NCBI GenBank assembly: GCA_937975585.1
Contig: CALJUC010000204.1
Location: forward strand, 1 to 25,356
Direction: 5' to 3'
Origin: an uncultured Moraxella sp.
Lineage (GTDB): Bacteria > Pseudomonadota > Gammaproteobacteria > Pseudomonadales > Moraxellaceae
Length of the DNA stretch: 25,356 nt
Shown: positions 14,797-23,029 of the stretch, piece by piece
Layout: each line of letters starts with the position of its first letter
Numbering within the stretch: position 1 is the first letter of the stretch
The notes under the pieces: generated by a model
Database searches by the model: none
Told to the model about the DNA's origin: nothing
Seen by the model: the letters and a program-made list of their open reading frames with translations, nothing else
Translations under genes and position numbers: made by a program

Positions 14797-15645
14797 ATGA
14801 ATCAAATCCAATCCGGTACGCTGTACATCGTTGCCACGCCCATCGGCAACTTATCCGACATGACCGCCCATGCCATCGACTGTCTAAAAAGCGTTGATAT
14901 CATCGCCTGTGAAGACACGCGCACCTCCGGAAAACTGCTTAATCATTTTAACATCACCACCAAAACCATCGCCTACCACGACCATAATGCTGAAGCACAA
15001 ACTGCAAAACTGGTCGAGTTATTACAATCCGGCAAACACTTGGCCTTAATCAGCGATGCAGGTACACCACTCATTAGCGACCCAGGTTTTCGCTTGGTCA
15101 AAGCTTGTCATGAAGTCGGGATTAAAGTCTCACCGGTAGTCGGTGCGAGCGCTGCGATTGCCGCGTTGTCGGTGGCAGGCTTGCCATCGGATAAGTTTTA
15201 TTTCTATGGGTTTTTACCGGCTAAGACGCACGCCCGCCAAAGCGAATTGGCCAGCTTGGCGGCGATGACCGCGACATTGATTTTTTATGAAGCACCCCAC
15301 CGCATTATCGATTGCGTCACCGATATGGTGAACGTCTTGGGTGCCGATAGGAAAGTGACTTTTTGCCGTGAGATTACCAAGACCTTTGAAACCATCTACC
15401 CATCGACTTTGGGCGAATTGGTGGAATTTATCAAAGCCGATACCAATCAACAAAAAGGCGAAATGGTCTTGGTGGTAGGTGGCGCAGTTGCCAATGACGA
15501 TAGCGCAGACAAACACGATGAGTTATTAAAACGCTTATTGCAAGATTTATCGGTGAAAAAAGCAGCCCAACTTGCCAGTGACATCACGGGTGTAAAGAAA
15601 AATGCCTTGTATGATAGGATGTTACAATTAACGCAGGATAATTAA
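14797..15645 (+). CDS. rsmI: 16S rRNA (cytidine(1402)-2'-O)-methyltransferase RsmI
   Basis: RsmI uses SAM to 2'-O-methylate C1402 in the decoding centre of 16S rRNA. The 282-residue length is normal. It has the tetrapyrrole-methylase-type fold with LYIVATPIGNLSDMT at the N-terminus, EDTRTSGKLL, the SAM-binding ISDAGTPLISDPG, GASAAIAALSVAGLP, and the YEAPHRI motif. The C-terminal helical extension ends with SVKKAAQLASDITGVKKNALYDRML, as usual for the family. Its stop codon overlaps the stop of the convergent TSUP-transporter pseudogene in the 4 bases TTAA (15642-15645), so no terminator separates them. Confidence 0.96.
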   Translation: MNQIQSGTLYIVATPIGNLSDMTAHAIDCLKSVDIIACEDTRTSGKLLNHFNITTKTIAYHDHNAEAQTAKLVELLQSGKHLALISDAGTPLISDPGFRLVKACHEVGIKVSPVVGASAAIAALSVAGLPSDKFYFYGFLPAKTHARQSELASLAAMTATLIFYEAPHRIIDCVTDMVNVLGADRKVTFCREITKTFETIYPSTLGELVEFIKADTNQQKGEMVLVVGGAVANDDSADKHDELLKRLLQDLSVKKAAQLASDITGVKKNALYDRMLQLTQDN

Positions 15646-16395
15646 ACGCCAAAGCCTTTCAACATGACTTTAATGGCTAGACCAAACAAAATCACCAAGA
15701 TTAACTGACGGAATAAAGCGCTTGGGATTTTTTTCCTAAAATAAAATCCCACGAATAATGCCACTGTCGCGATACCCGTTGCAGTGGCAATCAGCATCAA
15801 CTCAGAGGGTTTTAAGACCGTAATCTCAGGCCATAAGATAATCAACTGGGCAATTTTACCCACCAAATAACACAGATTGCTCGCGACCACAATCTCGGTC
15901 TTGGCGTTCTCGCCGTGCGTCGCCGATAGCAAATACATCATTAGCACAGACGACATGGCATTGGTTGCACCGCCAATGATACCCGCTATCAATCCGCTTA
16001 ACGTCACCACTAAGAAGGTGGTCGGTAGCGTGATGGTTTTACCTAACCACTGAGAAAATACATAGAATAAAATCGCCACACCGACCCCGATGAGCAAGAT
16101 ATTCTGTGGCAGGATAAACACCAACTTAGTACCGATAAGGCTACCAATAAAGCTCATCAAAGCGAGCCAGCCATATTTTTTTGATATAAAATAATGGCTG
16201 CTTTCCTTGAAAAAACACCACCCCATTAATCAACAGACAGGGCAAGACGGCCAATACCAACGCGTGCGACAGAGGATAGATGGTAGTCAACGCGGCAGTC
16301 GCCACCAACGTTATCCCAATCCCAGTTAAGCCATGCAACACCCCAGCAAGCGCAAAAATCGCTAATATACCAAGATGTCCGAGGGCAAAATTCAT
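15642..16395 (-). pseudogene. TSUP (TauE/SafE) family transporter gene, interrupted by a frameshift
   Basis: Two overlapping minus-strand reading frames together encode one TSUP transporter of about 250 residues. The upstream frame (from ATG 16395) begins MNFALGHLGILAIFALAGVL and carries the family GLTGIG segment. It ends after 84 codons. The downstream frame supplies GWLALMSFIGSLIGTKLV and the remaining membrane segments through the TAA at 15642. The frames join if one base is removed from the A7/T7 run at 16176-16182, giving QPLFYIKKYGWLAL, or less naturally from the 6-base run at 16210-16215. The intact protein would export sulfite, organosulfonates or other small anions. It lies 12 bp after coaBC on the same strand. 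It may be a true pseudogene, a phase-variable tract, or a sequencing error. Confidence 0.82.
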
Positions 16396-16407
16396 ATTAG
16401 TGCATCA

Positions 16408-17640
16408 TTAAGGACGTACGAGGGTGAATTTTTTATTGATGGTTTTACCGATTAATTCAACCAACTCTTTGGCAATCACCGTCTTTGGCGCTTTATCCAA
16501 GACAGCCGGTTCGGCATTACCTTTAAAGAATACCGTCATCGCATTATCATCACTGGCAAAGCCAATATCTGAGCGCGATACGTCATTACAAGCAATCATA
16601 TCCAAGTTTTTCGACTCAAGCTTGCCCTTGGCGTATTTTTCCACATCTTGGGTTTCGGCGGCAAAACCCACCATAAAGATTTCTGGGTGCTCTTGTGAGA
16701 TGGTTGCTAAGATATCAGGGTTTTTGACCAACTCAAGAACCATTTCATCTTGGGTCTTTTTAATCTTTTGCGGTGCCGCTGCTTTGGTACGATAATCGGC
16801 AACTGCAGCCGTGGCAATAAAGATATCCACTGGACTTGCGCCATCTTGGGTCACGGCTCGACAGGCATCAAGCATACTTTGTGCCGAGGTTACATTGATA
16901 CGCTTAACGTTAAAAGGTGTCGGTAAGTTGACATGACCCGCCACTAAGGTAACGTGTGCGCCCGCTTGTTGGCACGCTGTGGCTAAGGCAAAACCCATCT
17001 TACCTGATGAGTGATTAGACAAATAGCGCACAGGGTCAATTGCTTCAATGGTTGCACCGGCGGTAATCACCACATGCTTACCTTTTAGGCGTTGTGGTTG
17101 AGTGTAACGCGCAACAAAGTCCGTGACGAACGCCAATAACTCTTCCGGCTCTGGCAAACGCCCCTCACCGACATCACCACACGCTTGCACGCCACTGGCC
17201 GGCTCAATCACCACATAATCCAAATCTTGAATGGTTTGCAAGTTTAGCTGTACCGCGGGGTGGTGCCACATCTGTTGGTTCATCGCTGGCGCAACCAATA
17301 CCGGTGCCGCAGTCGCAAGACATACCGTAGGTAATAACTCATCCGCCATCCCCATCGCAAGCTTGGCAATGGTATTAGCGGTAGCCGGTGCAATCACTAC
17401 CAAATCCGCCCATTTGGCCAACTCGATATGCCCCATGCCAAGTTCGGCGCTTTCATCCAGTAATGCGGTGTGAACTTGATTGCCCGTTAACGCTTGAAAG
17501 GTCAATGGTGTGATAAATGCCTGTGCGCCTTCGGTCATAATGACGCGCACATCAAAGCCTTGTTTGATTAATAATCGTGCAAAAAAAGCAGATTTATAAG
17601 CAGCGATACCGCCTGTCACTGCAAGAACAACGTTTTTCAT
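16408..17640 (-). CDS. coaBC: Bifunctional phosphopantothenoylcysteine decarboxylase / phosphopantothenate-cysteine ligase CoaBC
   Basis: CoaBC carries out two consecutive CoA synthesis steps: CTP-dependent joining of cysteine to 4'-phosphopantothenate, then FMN-dependent decarboxylation to 4'-phosphopantetheine. The protein has 410 residues from ATG 17640. The CoaC half (about 1-190) starts MKNVVLAVTGGIAAYKSAFFA. It has the PAMNQQMW motif and the substrate-recognition clamp Cys in ACGDVGEGRLPEPEEL. The CoaB half starts with KHVVITAGATIEAIDPVRYLSN and includes AAVADYR, KIKK and FAAETQD. The reading frame stays open 40 codons further upstream, but ATG 17640 follows AGAAGAA and gives the canonical N-terminus. 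It is divergent from radC, and a frameshifted TSUP gene follows it. Confidence 0.96.
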   Translation of the reverse strand: MKNVVLAVTGGIAAYKSAFFARLLIKQGFDVRVIMTEGAQAFITPLTFQALTGNQVHTALLDESAELGMGHIELAKWADLVVIAPATANTIAKLAMGMADELLPTVCLATAAPVLVAPAMNQQMWHHPAVQLNLQTIQDLDYVVIEPASGVQACGDVGEGRLPEPEELLAFVTDFVARYTQPQRLKGKHVVITAGATIEAIDPVRYLSNHSSGKMGFALATACQQAGAHVTLVAGHVNLPTPFNVKRINVTSAQSMLDACRAVTQDGASPVDIFIATAAVADYRTKAAAPQKIKKTQDEMVLELVKNPDILATISQEHPEIFMVGFAAETQDVEKYAKGKLESKNLDMIACNDVSRSDIGFASDDNAMTVFFKGNAEPAVLDKAPKTVIAKELVELIGKTINKKFTLVRP

Positions 17641-17739
17641 TGCTAGTTCTTCTAAACAAAAAATTTGGCATATAGTAACAATTTTTGTCGATTTTAGGTA
17701 TGATTGAGCAAAAATAAAAACGAATTGTTGGAAAAACGC

Positions 17740-18420
17740 ATGGCAATTAAGGACTGGCACGAGGACGAGCGTCCACGCGAAAAGCTACTGCAAAAAGGGG
17801 CGGCTAGCTTATCCGATAGTGAAATACTGGCAATTTTTTTGCGCACAGGCACCAAAAATCAGTCCGCCATTGAGTTAGCGCGAGGGTTGATAACTGAGTT
17901 TGGTAGCCTTGCAGGGTTATTATCAGCGCCCAGTGATGACGTCATGAATGTTCATGGTATCGGCATTGCCAAATACACGCAGATTTTAGCCAGTTTAGAG
18001 ATGGGAAAGCGCTATCTTGCCAGTCAAGTTAAGCAAGCCCCCACCTTAAGCTCTAGTCAACTGGTCAAAGACTACCTCACTACCCAGCTTAGACACCTTC
18101 AGCGTGAAGTGTTTGCGGTACTTTTTCTAAGTAACGACCTTACCTTGATTCAATTTGAGATTCTATTTACCGGTGGGATTTCATCATGTTCGGTATGCGT
18201 GCGTGAAGTGTTAAAAAACGCCTTAAAATACGGTGCCAGTCAGTTGATTATCGCTCACAATCACCCGACCACCTCAGCCGAGCCCTCAGCCGCGGATATT
18301 GAATTAACGGTTTCACTCGCGAGTGCTTGTCGCTTGGTCGATATGCTGTTGGTGGATCATATTATTGTTGGGCAAGATAGCACCCAATCTTTACGTGAGC
18401 TAGGTAAATTTAGTGCTTAA
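17740..18420 (+). CDS. radC: RadC family JAMM-domain protein
   Basis: This 226-residue protein has an N-terminal helix-hairpin-helix-like region (PREKLLQKGAASLSDSEILAIFLRTGT and VMNVHGIGIAKYTQI) and a C-terminal JAB1/MPN metalloprotease-like domain. The JAMM metal-binding motif HNHP-x6-S-xx-D is complete (HNHPTTSAEPSAAD), and GGISSCSVCVREVLKNAL precedes it. Despite the name, a DNA-repair role for RadC is doubtful and its biochemical function is unsettled. ATG 17740, giving MAIKDWHEDERPREKLL, matches the family start better than the TTG at 17704. It is divergent from coaBC (99-bp gap), and its last 11 bp overlap the 3' end of the convergent DUF4126 gene. Confidence 0.93.
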   Translation: MAIKDWHEDERPREKLLQKGAASLSDSEILAIFLRTGTKNQSAIELARGLITEFGSLAGLLSAPSDDVMNVHGIGIAKYTQILASLEMGKRYLASQVKQAPTLSSSQLVKDYLTTQLRHLQREVFAVLFLSNDLTLIQFEILFTGGISSCSVCVREVLKNALKYGASQLIIAHNHPTTSAEPSAADIELTVSLASACRLVDMLLVDHIIVGQDSTQSLRELGKFSA

Positions 18421-18979
18421 ATCGCGCTTTTACTTTAAATGCCAACCAAATTGCACCTAACAACCCTAAAACCGCCCCAAACAATGCCAGTAATGGCGCA
18501 AAAATCGACAAGGCGGACAAACCAACTGCCGTACCTGTTTCAGTTGCTGCGACCACGGGATTGGCCAATCCGCCTGTTGTGGCCGTCGAAGCCACTCGTG
18601 TGGTGGCTGTTGCACCTGCAATCGTACCCGCTACCCCACCACCGGCAACAATCGCTAACGCCCAAGTCATAGCTGGGCTTAAATCAGTCAAGGTTGATGC
18701 CATCACTAACGTACCTGCTACCCCAGCTAAGGGCACAGCAATCGTATCCAAGAGATGATCCACATAAGGGATTAAATAACTGACCGACTCAGCAATACTT
18801 GCCACACCCAAGATAACCAAGGCAGGCATTGAGCCGACCCAAGCCCAACTGTCAGTCAATGGAATCACGTGAAAATACGAGGCCAAGCTTAAGGCAAAAA
18901 GTGGCACAAACACACGAAATCCCGAACTGGCTGCCAAGCCAACTCCCAAAGCAATACTCATAATAATTTCTAATGACAT
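18410..18979 (-). CDS. DUF4126 domain-containing membrane protein
   Basis: This 189-residue integral membrane protein is of the DUF4126 type, function unknown. MSLEIIMSIALGVGLAASSGFRVFVPLFALSLA is the characteristic opening, with conserved SGFR. YLIPYVDHLLDTIAVPLAGVAGTLV is the middle signature. A Gly/Ala/Thr-rich stretch (about 117-150) and a final hydrophobic segment of about 25 residues before KVKARFKH follow. Four to six membrane passes are expected. ATG 18979 is chosen because GGGGGAA sits 4-9 nt upstream; an in-frame GTG at 18997 is less likely. It overlaps the convergent radC by 11 bp. Confidence 0.87.
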   Translation of the reverse strand: MSLEIIMSIALGVGLAASSGFRVFVPLFALSLASYFHVIPLTDSWAWVGSMPALVILGVASIAESVSYLIPYVDHLLDTIAVPLAGVAGTLVMASTLTDLSPAMTWALAIVAGGGVAGTIAGATATTRVASTATTGGLANPVVAATETGTAVGLSALSIFAPLLALFGAVLGLLGAIWLAFKVKARFKH

Positions 18980-19011
18980 TATTTCCCCCGACTGCACTTT
19001 TTTACTAATTC

Positions 19012-19017
19012 ATTATA
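19012..19017 (-). promoter_or_regulatory. Possible -10 box of the DUF4126 gene
   Basis: A perfect TATAAT on the minus strand lies 33 bp before the start codon at 18979, in the 61-bp gap after the TSUP gene. No good -35 is present at 16-18 bp, so this is tentative. Confidence 0.35.
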
Positions 19018-19040
19018 ATACGGATTATGCCGATTTTAGT

Positions 19041-19793
19041 TTAAGAAAAAAACACATATTTGGTTAGCATTGCAAAACACATCAACACAATGACGGGACG
19101 AATGAACTTGGTACCGCCCTTAACGGCCATATGAGCGCCCAAACTTGCGCCCACCGCCTGACCGATCATCATGGCAAACCCTATCGTCCATAGCACTTTA
19201 CCACCCAAAATAAAAAACACCAATGAAGCAACGTTACTGGTGAAATTCAATAACTTGGCATTCGCGGTGGCGGTAATCATGTCTAAACCACGTAAGGTTA
19301 TACCTCCTAACGCAAAGAACATCCCGGTACCTGGGCCCAAATAGCCATCGTAAAAGCCAATCAAAGGGGTCACCCCATACTGCCACTTTTTTCGTGTCAA
19401 GCGTGGCTCAGATTTAACCTCCCCAGCATTGGGTGCAAACAAGTAATAAATGCCAATCAAGGCAATTAAAAAAGGGATGGCTTTGGTCAATAAATCCGGT
19501 GGTGATAACTGCACCGCTATTGCTCCTAGTACCGCACCAATAAAACAAGCGATAATTGATGGCCAAATTTGCTTAGGGTGAATTTTTCCCTTTTTTATCA
19601 TGGTAAGCGATGCAGAAAATGAGCCTGCTGTCGCTTGTAACTTATTGGTACCCAAGGTATATAACGGTGGAATATTCGCCATGAGCATGGCCGGAATTGT
19701 TAGTAACCCACCCCCACCGGCCAAGGCATCAACAAATCCCGCTACCGCTGCAACGCTTGATAAGGCTAGCAGCACATCCCACGTTAAGGTCAT
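19041..19793 (-). CDS. TSUP (TauE/SafE) family transporter, intact
   Basis: This 250-residue inner-membrane protein has about eight hydrophobic segments and the TSUP half-repeat signatures. VAGFVDALAGGGGLLTIPAMLM is in the N-terminal half and LIGFYDGYLGPGTGMFFALGG in the C-terminal half, each with the typical Gly-rich loop. LGTNKLQATAGSFSASL and ITATANAKLLNFTSNVASLVFF match the usual TNK and NAT/AK..N elements. TSUP proteins move sulfite, sulfoacetate, taurine-derived anions or other organic acids; the substrate cannot be inferred. The family is represented twice in the window, this copy being whole while the one next to coaBC is frameshifted. A strong hairpin at 19838-19870 separates it from rplQ upstream, so it likely has its own promoter in 19794-19837. 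Confidence 0.9.
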   Translation of the reverse strand: MTLTWDVLLALSSVAAVAGFVDALAGGGGLLTIPAMLMANIPPLYTLGTNKLQATAGSFSASLTMIKKGKIHPKQIWPSIIACFIGAVLGAIAVQLSPPDLLTKAIPFLIALIGIYYLFAPNAGEVKSEPRLTRKKWQYGVTPLIGFYDGYLGPGTGMFFALGGITLRGLDMITATANAKLLNFTSNVASLVFFILGGKVLWTIGFAMMIGQAVGASLGAHMAVKGGTKFIRPVIVLMCFAMLTKYVFFS

Positions 19794-19837
19794 ATATCAC
19801 TCATTGATTGTTAGTTATATAAAAACTGTAAAGACAA

Positions 19838-19870
19838 AAAAACCTCATAAGCAAGCCTTATGAGGTTTTT
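19838..19870 (-). terminator. Strong Rho-independent terminator of the alpha (rpsM-rplQ) operon
   Basis: AAAAACCTCATAAG (19838-19851) and CTTATGAGGTTTTT (19857-19870) form a perfect 14-bp stem with a 5-nt loop. On the minus strand the stem ends in a run of seven T. It is positioned 43 bp after the rplQ stop and closes the ribosomal protein operon. Confidence 0.93.
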
Positions 19871-19913
19871 AGCAATTTAGTAGCCAATATAAAGCCTGGC
19901 ACTAAACAAGCAA

Positions 19914-20279
19914 TTAGTCACGGTCAACCAATTCTACATAAGCCATTGGTGCTGCGTCACCATCACGGTAACCCGCTTTGATGATACGTAGGTAACCGCC
20001 TGGACGTGCTTTGTAACGTGGACCCAAGGTAGTAAATAATTTACCCACAGTCGCTTTGTTACGAAGACGGCTGAATGCTAAACGACGGTTTGCCACAGAG
20101 TCTTCTTTGGCAAGGGTGATTAGCGGCTCTGCCACACGGCGAAGTTCTTTCGCTTTTGGCAAAGTAGTTTTGATAAGTTCATGTTCAAATAATGAATTGG
20201 TCATATTTTGGAACATGGCCTTACGATGGCTGCTGGTACGACCCAGCTTTACGCCTGCATTGCGATGTCGCATGGTCAA
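19914..20279 (-). CDS. rplQ: 50S ribosomal protein L17
   Basis: L17 is a 50S protein located near the peptide exit tunnel. The 121-residue protein begins MRHRNAGVKLGRTSSHRKAMFQNM after an MT extension (the called start is the ATG of MTMRHRN; MRHRN two codons later is the usual start). It contains IKTTLPKAKELRRVAEPLITLAK and PRYKARPGGYLRIIKAGYRDGDAAPMA, all typical. It is the last gene of the alpha operon, 14 bp after rpoA and before the strong terminator. Confidence 0.97.
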   Translation of the reverse strand: MTMRHRNAGVKLGRTSSHRKAMFQNMTNSLFEHELIKTTLPKAKELRRVAEPLITLAKEDSVANRRLAFSRLRNKATVGKLFTTLGPRYKARPGGYLRIIKAGYRDGDAAPMAYVELVDRD

Positions 20280-20293
20280 TCTTCCTTTAAATG

Positions 20294-21298
20294 TTATCGG
20301 CTACGGTAAGAGAAACGGTCATCCACGCGTAAATCCGCTGGTGGCCAATTTTCAAGACGCATACCTAACTCTAAATCCTTAGAAGCTAACACGTCTTTGA
20401 TTTCGGTGAGTGATTTCTTACCTAGATTTGGGGTTTTTAACAACTCAGTTTCGGTGCGTTGTACCAAATCGCCAATGTAGTAAATGTTTTCCGCTTTCAA
20501 GCAATTTGCTGAGCGAACCGTTAACTCTAAGTCATCCACTGGGCGTAATAACACAGGGTCAACTTCTTCTTTTTCCTTGATTGGCTCTGGCGTTTCTTCC
20601 GCTTCAAGATCAACGAATACAGCGATTTGTTGCTGTAGAATCGTTGCTGCTTTACGAATCGCTTCTTCAGGGTCAATAGTACCGTTAGTTTCTAGTTCGA
20701 TTACCAAACGGTCAAGGTCAGTACGTTGCTCAACACGAGCGTTTTCTACTTGATAAGCCACACGCAAGATTGGGCTATAGCTAGCATCAAGTTTTAAACG
20801 ACCGATTGCTTTATTGTCACCTGATTCTTTACGGGTATTAGCAGGCTCATAACCACGGCCTACTGCCACACGCAAACGCATTTTTAGATGACCGCGTTCA
20901 CTTAACGTACCTAGTACCAAGTCAGGGTTAATGATCTCAACATTGTGCGGTAGCTCAATGTCAGATGCCAATACTTGACCTGGACCTTGTTTATCAAGGG
21001 TTAAGAATACTTCATTTTGATCATGGAGTTGAATTGCTAAGCCTTTTAAGTTAAGCAACAAGTCAAGGATGTCTTCTTGCAAACCTTCTAAGGTTGAGTA
21101 CTCATGATCCACGCCTTCGATCTCTGCTTCGATAACGGCAGCACCAGGCAATGAAGAAAGTAGAATGCGGCGTAAGGCGTTACCAAGGGTATGACCAAAA
21201 CCGCGTTCTAACGGTTCGAGCGTGACTTTGGCATGCGTTTCATTAACCGTGTCCACGTGGATGGCATTCGGTGTTAGAAACTCTGTAGCATTTAGCAT
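20294..21298 (-). CDS. rpoA: DNA-directed RNA polymerase subunit alpha
   Basis: RpoA dimerises to nucleate RNA polymerase assembly, and its C-terminal domain contacts UP elements and activators. The N-terminal domain has LEPLERGFGHTLGNALRRILLSSLPG, the canonical dimerisation and assembly segment. The linker around EEVDPVLLRPVDDLELTVRS leads to the alpha-CTD with SANCLKAENIYYIGDLVQRTETELLKTPNLGKKSLTEIKDVL. The protein has 334 residues. Two ATG codons are adjacent (21301 and 21298). The second is preferred because GAGGTG lies 7 nt upstream of it but only 4 nt from the first. It lies between rpsD and rplQ as in other gammaproteobacteria. Confidence 0.98.
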   Translation of the reverse strand: MLNATEFLTPNAIHVDTVNETHAKVTLEPLERGFGHTLGNALRRILLSSLPGAAVIEAEIEGVDHEYSTLEGLQEDILDLLLNLKGLAIQLHDQNEVFLTLDKQGPGQVLASDIELPHNVEIINPDLVLGTLSERGHLKMRLRVAVGRGYEPANTRKESGDNKAIGRLKLDASYSPILRVAYQVENARVEQRTDLDRLVIELETNGTIDPEEAIRKAATILQQQIAVFVDLEAEETPEPIKEKEEVDPVLLRPVDDLELTVRSANCLKAENIYYIGDLVQRTETELLKTPNLGKKSLTEIKDVLASKDLELGMRLENWPPADLRVDDRFSYRSR

Positions 21299-21328
21299 CA
21301 TATGTCACCTCGACTTTTAATATATTAA

Positions 21329-21970
21329 TTATTTAGAGTACAACTCAACAATCAAGTTTTCGTTGATTTCAGCAGGTAAATCAGCACGATCAGGCGCTTG
21401 CTTGAAAGTACCTTGTAATTTGCTGTGATCAACTTCTAACCATACTGGCGTACCACGTTGGCCTGCAAGTTCAATCGCATTTTTGATACGCAATTGTTCT
21501 TTTGACTTTTCGTGTACGGCAATCACATCACCGTCTTGAAGTTGGATTGATGGAATGTTTACACGAACAAATTCATCACGACCAGCTTTTTTGACCAAAA
21601 TTGCACGGTGGCTTACTAATTGACGAGCTTCAGCGCGAGTCGCACCAAATCCCATACGATAAACCACATTGTCCAAACGACGCTCTAACATTTGCAATAG
21701 GTTTTCACCAGTAGCACCACGCATACGAGCCGCTTCTTTATAGTAGTTAGAGAATTGACGCTCTAACACACCGTACATACGTTTAACTTTTTGTTTTTCA
21801 CGTAATTGTAGTGAGTATTCAGAAGTTTTGCTACGTGGGTTACCATGTTGACCAGGTGCACGATCAGCTTTTTTGGTTTTTTCTTCGTACGCTTTAACAC
21901 CTGATTTTAATTGTAAATCAGTACCTTCACGACGAGAAAGTTTTAATTTAGGACCTAGATAACGGGCCAT
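21329..21970 (-). CDS. rpsD: 30S ribosomal protein S4
   Basis: S4 is a primary 16S rRNA-binding protein that starts 30S assembly and, in E. coli, represses translation of the alpha operon. The protein has 213 residues, a little longer than the common 206-209. It begins MARYLGPKLKLSRREGTDL, has KQKVKRMYGVLERQFSNYY and the S4 RNA-binding domain with LERRLDNVVYRMGFGATRAEARQLVSHRAI. A good AGGAGA-type ribosome binding site precedes ATG 21970. If the alpha-operon leader upstream of rpsM is functional here, S4 would be its regulator. Confidence 0.98.
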   Translation of the reverse strand: MARYLGPKLKLSRREGTDLQLKSGVKAYEEKTKKADRAPGQHGNPRSKTSEYSLQLREKQKVKRMYGVLERQFSNYYKEAARMRGATGENLLQMLERRLDNVVYRMGFGATRAEARQLVSHRAILVKKAGRDEFVRVNIPSIQLQDGDVIAVHEKSKEQLRIKNAIELAGQRGTPVWLEVDHSKLQGTFKQAPDRADLPAEINENLIVELYSK

Positions 21971-21980
21971 GAAAGTCTCC

Positions 21981-22370
21981 TTATACGCGACGTTTTTTCG
22001 GTGGACGAGTTCCGTTATGAGGAATCGGGGTTACATCGCTAATGCTGTTAATTTTATAACCCAAAGCACCTAATGCTCTTACCGCAGACTCACGACCAGG
22101 TCCTGGACCTTTTACCAAGACATCAACATTCTTGACACCATATTCTTGAGCTGCTTTACCAGCAACTTCAGCGGCAACCTGTGCAGCGAATGGTGTTGAT
22201 TTACGTGAACCACGGAAGCCTTGTCCACCGGCGGTGGCCCAAGCCAAAGCATTACCTTGACGATCGGTAATGGTAACAATGGTGTTATTAAAAGACGCAT
22301 GGATATGAGCTACGCCCTCAGAAACCGAGCGACGAGTCACTTTTTTGCGACTGCGAGTGTCTTTTGCCAT
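21981..22370 (-). CDS. rpsK: 30S ribosomal protein S11
   Basis: S11 forms part of the 30S platform near the E-site. The 129-residue protein contains the hallmark GVAHIHASFNNTIVTITDRQGN, GGQGFRGSRKSTPFAAQ and the C-terminal DVTPIPHNGTRPPKKRRV. Length and position between rpsM and rpsD are standard. Confidence 0.98.
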   Translation of the reverse strand: MAKDTRSRKKVTRRSVSEGVAHIHASFNNTIVTITDRQGNALAWATAGGQGFRGSRKSTPFAAQVAAEVAGKAAQEYGVKNVDVLVKGPGPGRESAVRALGALGYKINSISDVTPIPHNGTRPPKKRRV

Positions 22371-22390
22371 CTTTTAGCTTCCTAAGTTAA

Positions 22391-22747
22391 TTATTTTCTG
22401 ACTGCTTTACGTGGACCTTTACGGGTACGCGCGTTCGTTTTAGTACGCTGACCGTTAACAGGCAAACCACGACGATGACGTAAGCCACGATAGCAGCCTA
22501 AGTCAACCAAGCGTTTGATATTCATTGAGATTTCACGACGCAAGTCACCCTCAGTTGTGTATTCTGCAACTTGGGTACGGACAGCATCAAGCTGAGCATC
22601 ATCTAATTGACTGATTTTGGTGGTTGGCGCAATGTTAACCGCTTCTAAGATTTTAGCAGCAGTGGTACGGCCGATACCGAAAATGTAAGTCAATGAAATG
22701 ATCGCGTGCTTGTTGTCGGGGATGTTTACACCGGCAATACGAGCCAT
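22391..22747 (-). CDS. rpsM: 30S ribosomal protein S13
   Basis: S13 sits in the 30S head and makes bridges to the 50S subunit and contacts the P-site tRNA. The protein has 118 residues from ATG 22747, starting MARIAGVNIPDNKHAIISLTYIFGIG. It contains the helix-hairpin-helix-like region and the basic C-terminal tail CYRGLRHRRGLPVNGQRTKTNARTRKGP. Two further in-frame ATGs exist upstream, at 22753 and 22774. ATG 22747 is chosen for homology and for GGAGAA about 8 nt upstream. It is the first gene of the alpha operon, after a 141-nt leader. Confidence 0.97.
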   Translation of the reverse strand: MARIAGVNIPDNKHAIISLTYIFGIGRTTAAKILEAVNIAPTTKISQLDDAQLDAVRTQVAEYTTEGDLRREISMNIKRLVDLGCYRGLRHRRGLPVNGQRTKTNARTRKGPRKAVRK

Positions 22748-22888
22748 TGACATTTCTCCAAATGGTAAAAACAAGATGAGAAAAACTCACCTGCTATGTG
22801 GTATTTTGACAGTTTGTTATCTAAAAAATGCCAAAATAACGACAAGTAGCGGATAATACATTATCCGCTACTTTTTTGCAAGGACTTA
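22748..22888 (-). promoter_or_regulatory. rpmJ-rpsM leader with perfect hairpin (candidate alpha-operon control region)
   Basis: This 141-nt gap contains a perfect 13-bp inverted repeat, AAGTAGCGGATAA (22844-22856) and TTATCCGCTACTT (22861-22873), with a 4-nt loop. A T-run (22872-22877) follows it on the plus strand, the direction opposite to the operon. On the minus (coding) strand it is not followed by a T-run, so it is not a standard terminator for rpmJ. Closer to rpsM a small stem with GGTGAG and CTCATC arms sits 20-40 nt before the ribosome binding site. In E. coli the equivalent region holds the S4-binding pseudoknot. Whether this one works that way is inference. No clear promoter for the alpha operon was found. 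Confidence 0.5.
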
Positions 22889-23005
22889 TTAGCCTTGACG
22901 TTGTTTGTGGCGTGGTTCTGCACTACAGATAATGCGAACAACACCTTTACGGCGTACTACTTTGCAGCTACCGCAGATTTTTTTAACAGATGCTTGAACT
23001 TTCAT
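22889..23005 (-). CDS. rpmJ: 50S ribosomal protein L36
   Basis: This 38-residue protein is too short for ordinary gene-length cut-offs. It reads MKVQASVKKICGSC at the start and ends PRHKQRQG. C11, C14, C27 and H33 form the zinc-ribbon of the zinc-binding (C+) L36 type. AGGAGCTTAAC just upstream of ATG 23005 provides a strong ribosome binding site. It lies between secY and rpsM, where the spc operon usually ends. A Cys-less (zinc-independent) paralogue used under zinc limitation might exist elsewhere; none is visible here. Confidence 0.96.
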   Translation of the reverse strand: MKVQASVKKICGSCKVVRRKGVVRIICSAEPRHKQRQG

Positions 23006-23029
23006 GTTAAGCTCCTTTTCAAAAATGAA

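Noticed and set aside
15642..16395. Two separate small membrane-protein genes
   Set aside because: The two frames are consecutive parts of one TSUP family protein and overlap only in the region where the frame changes.
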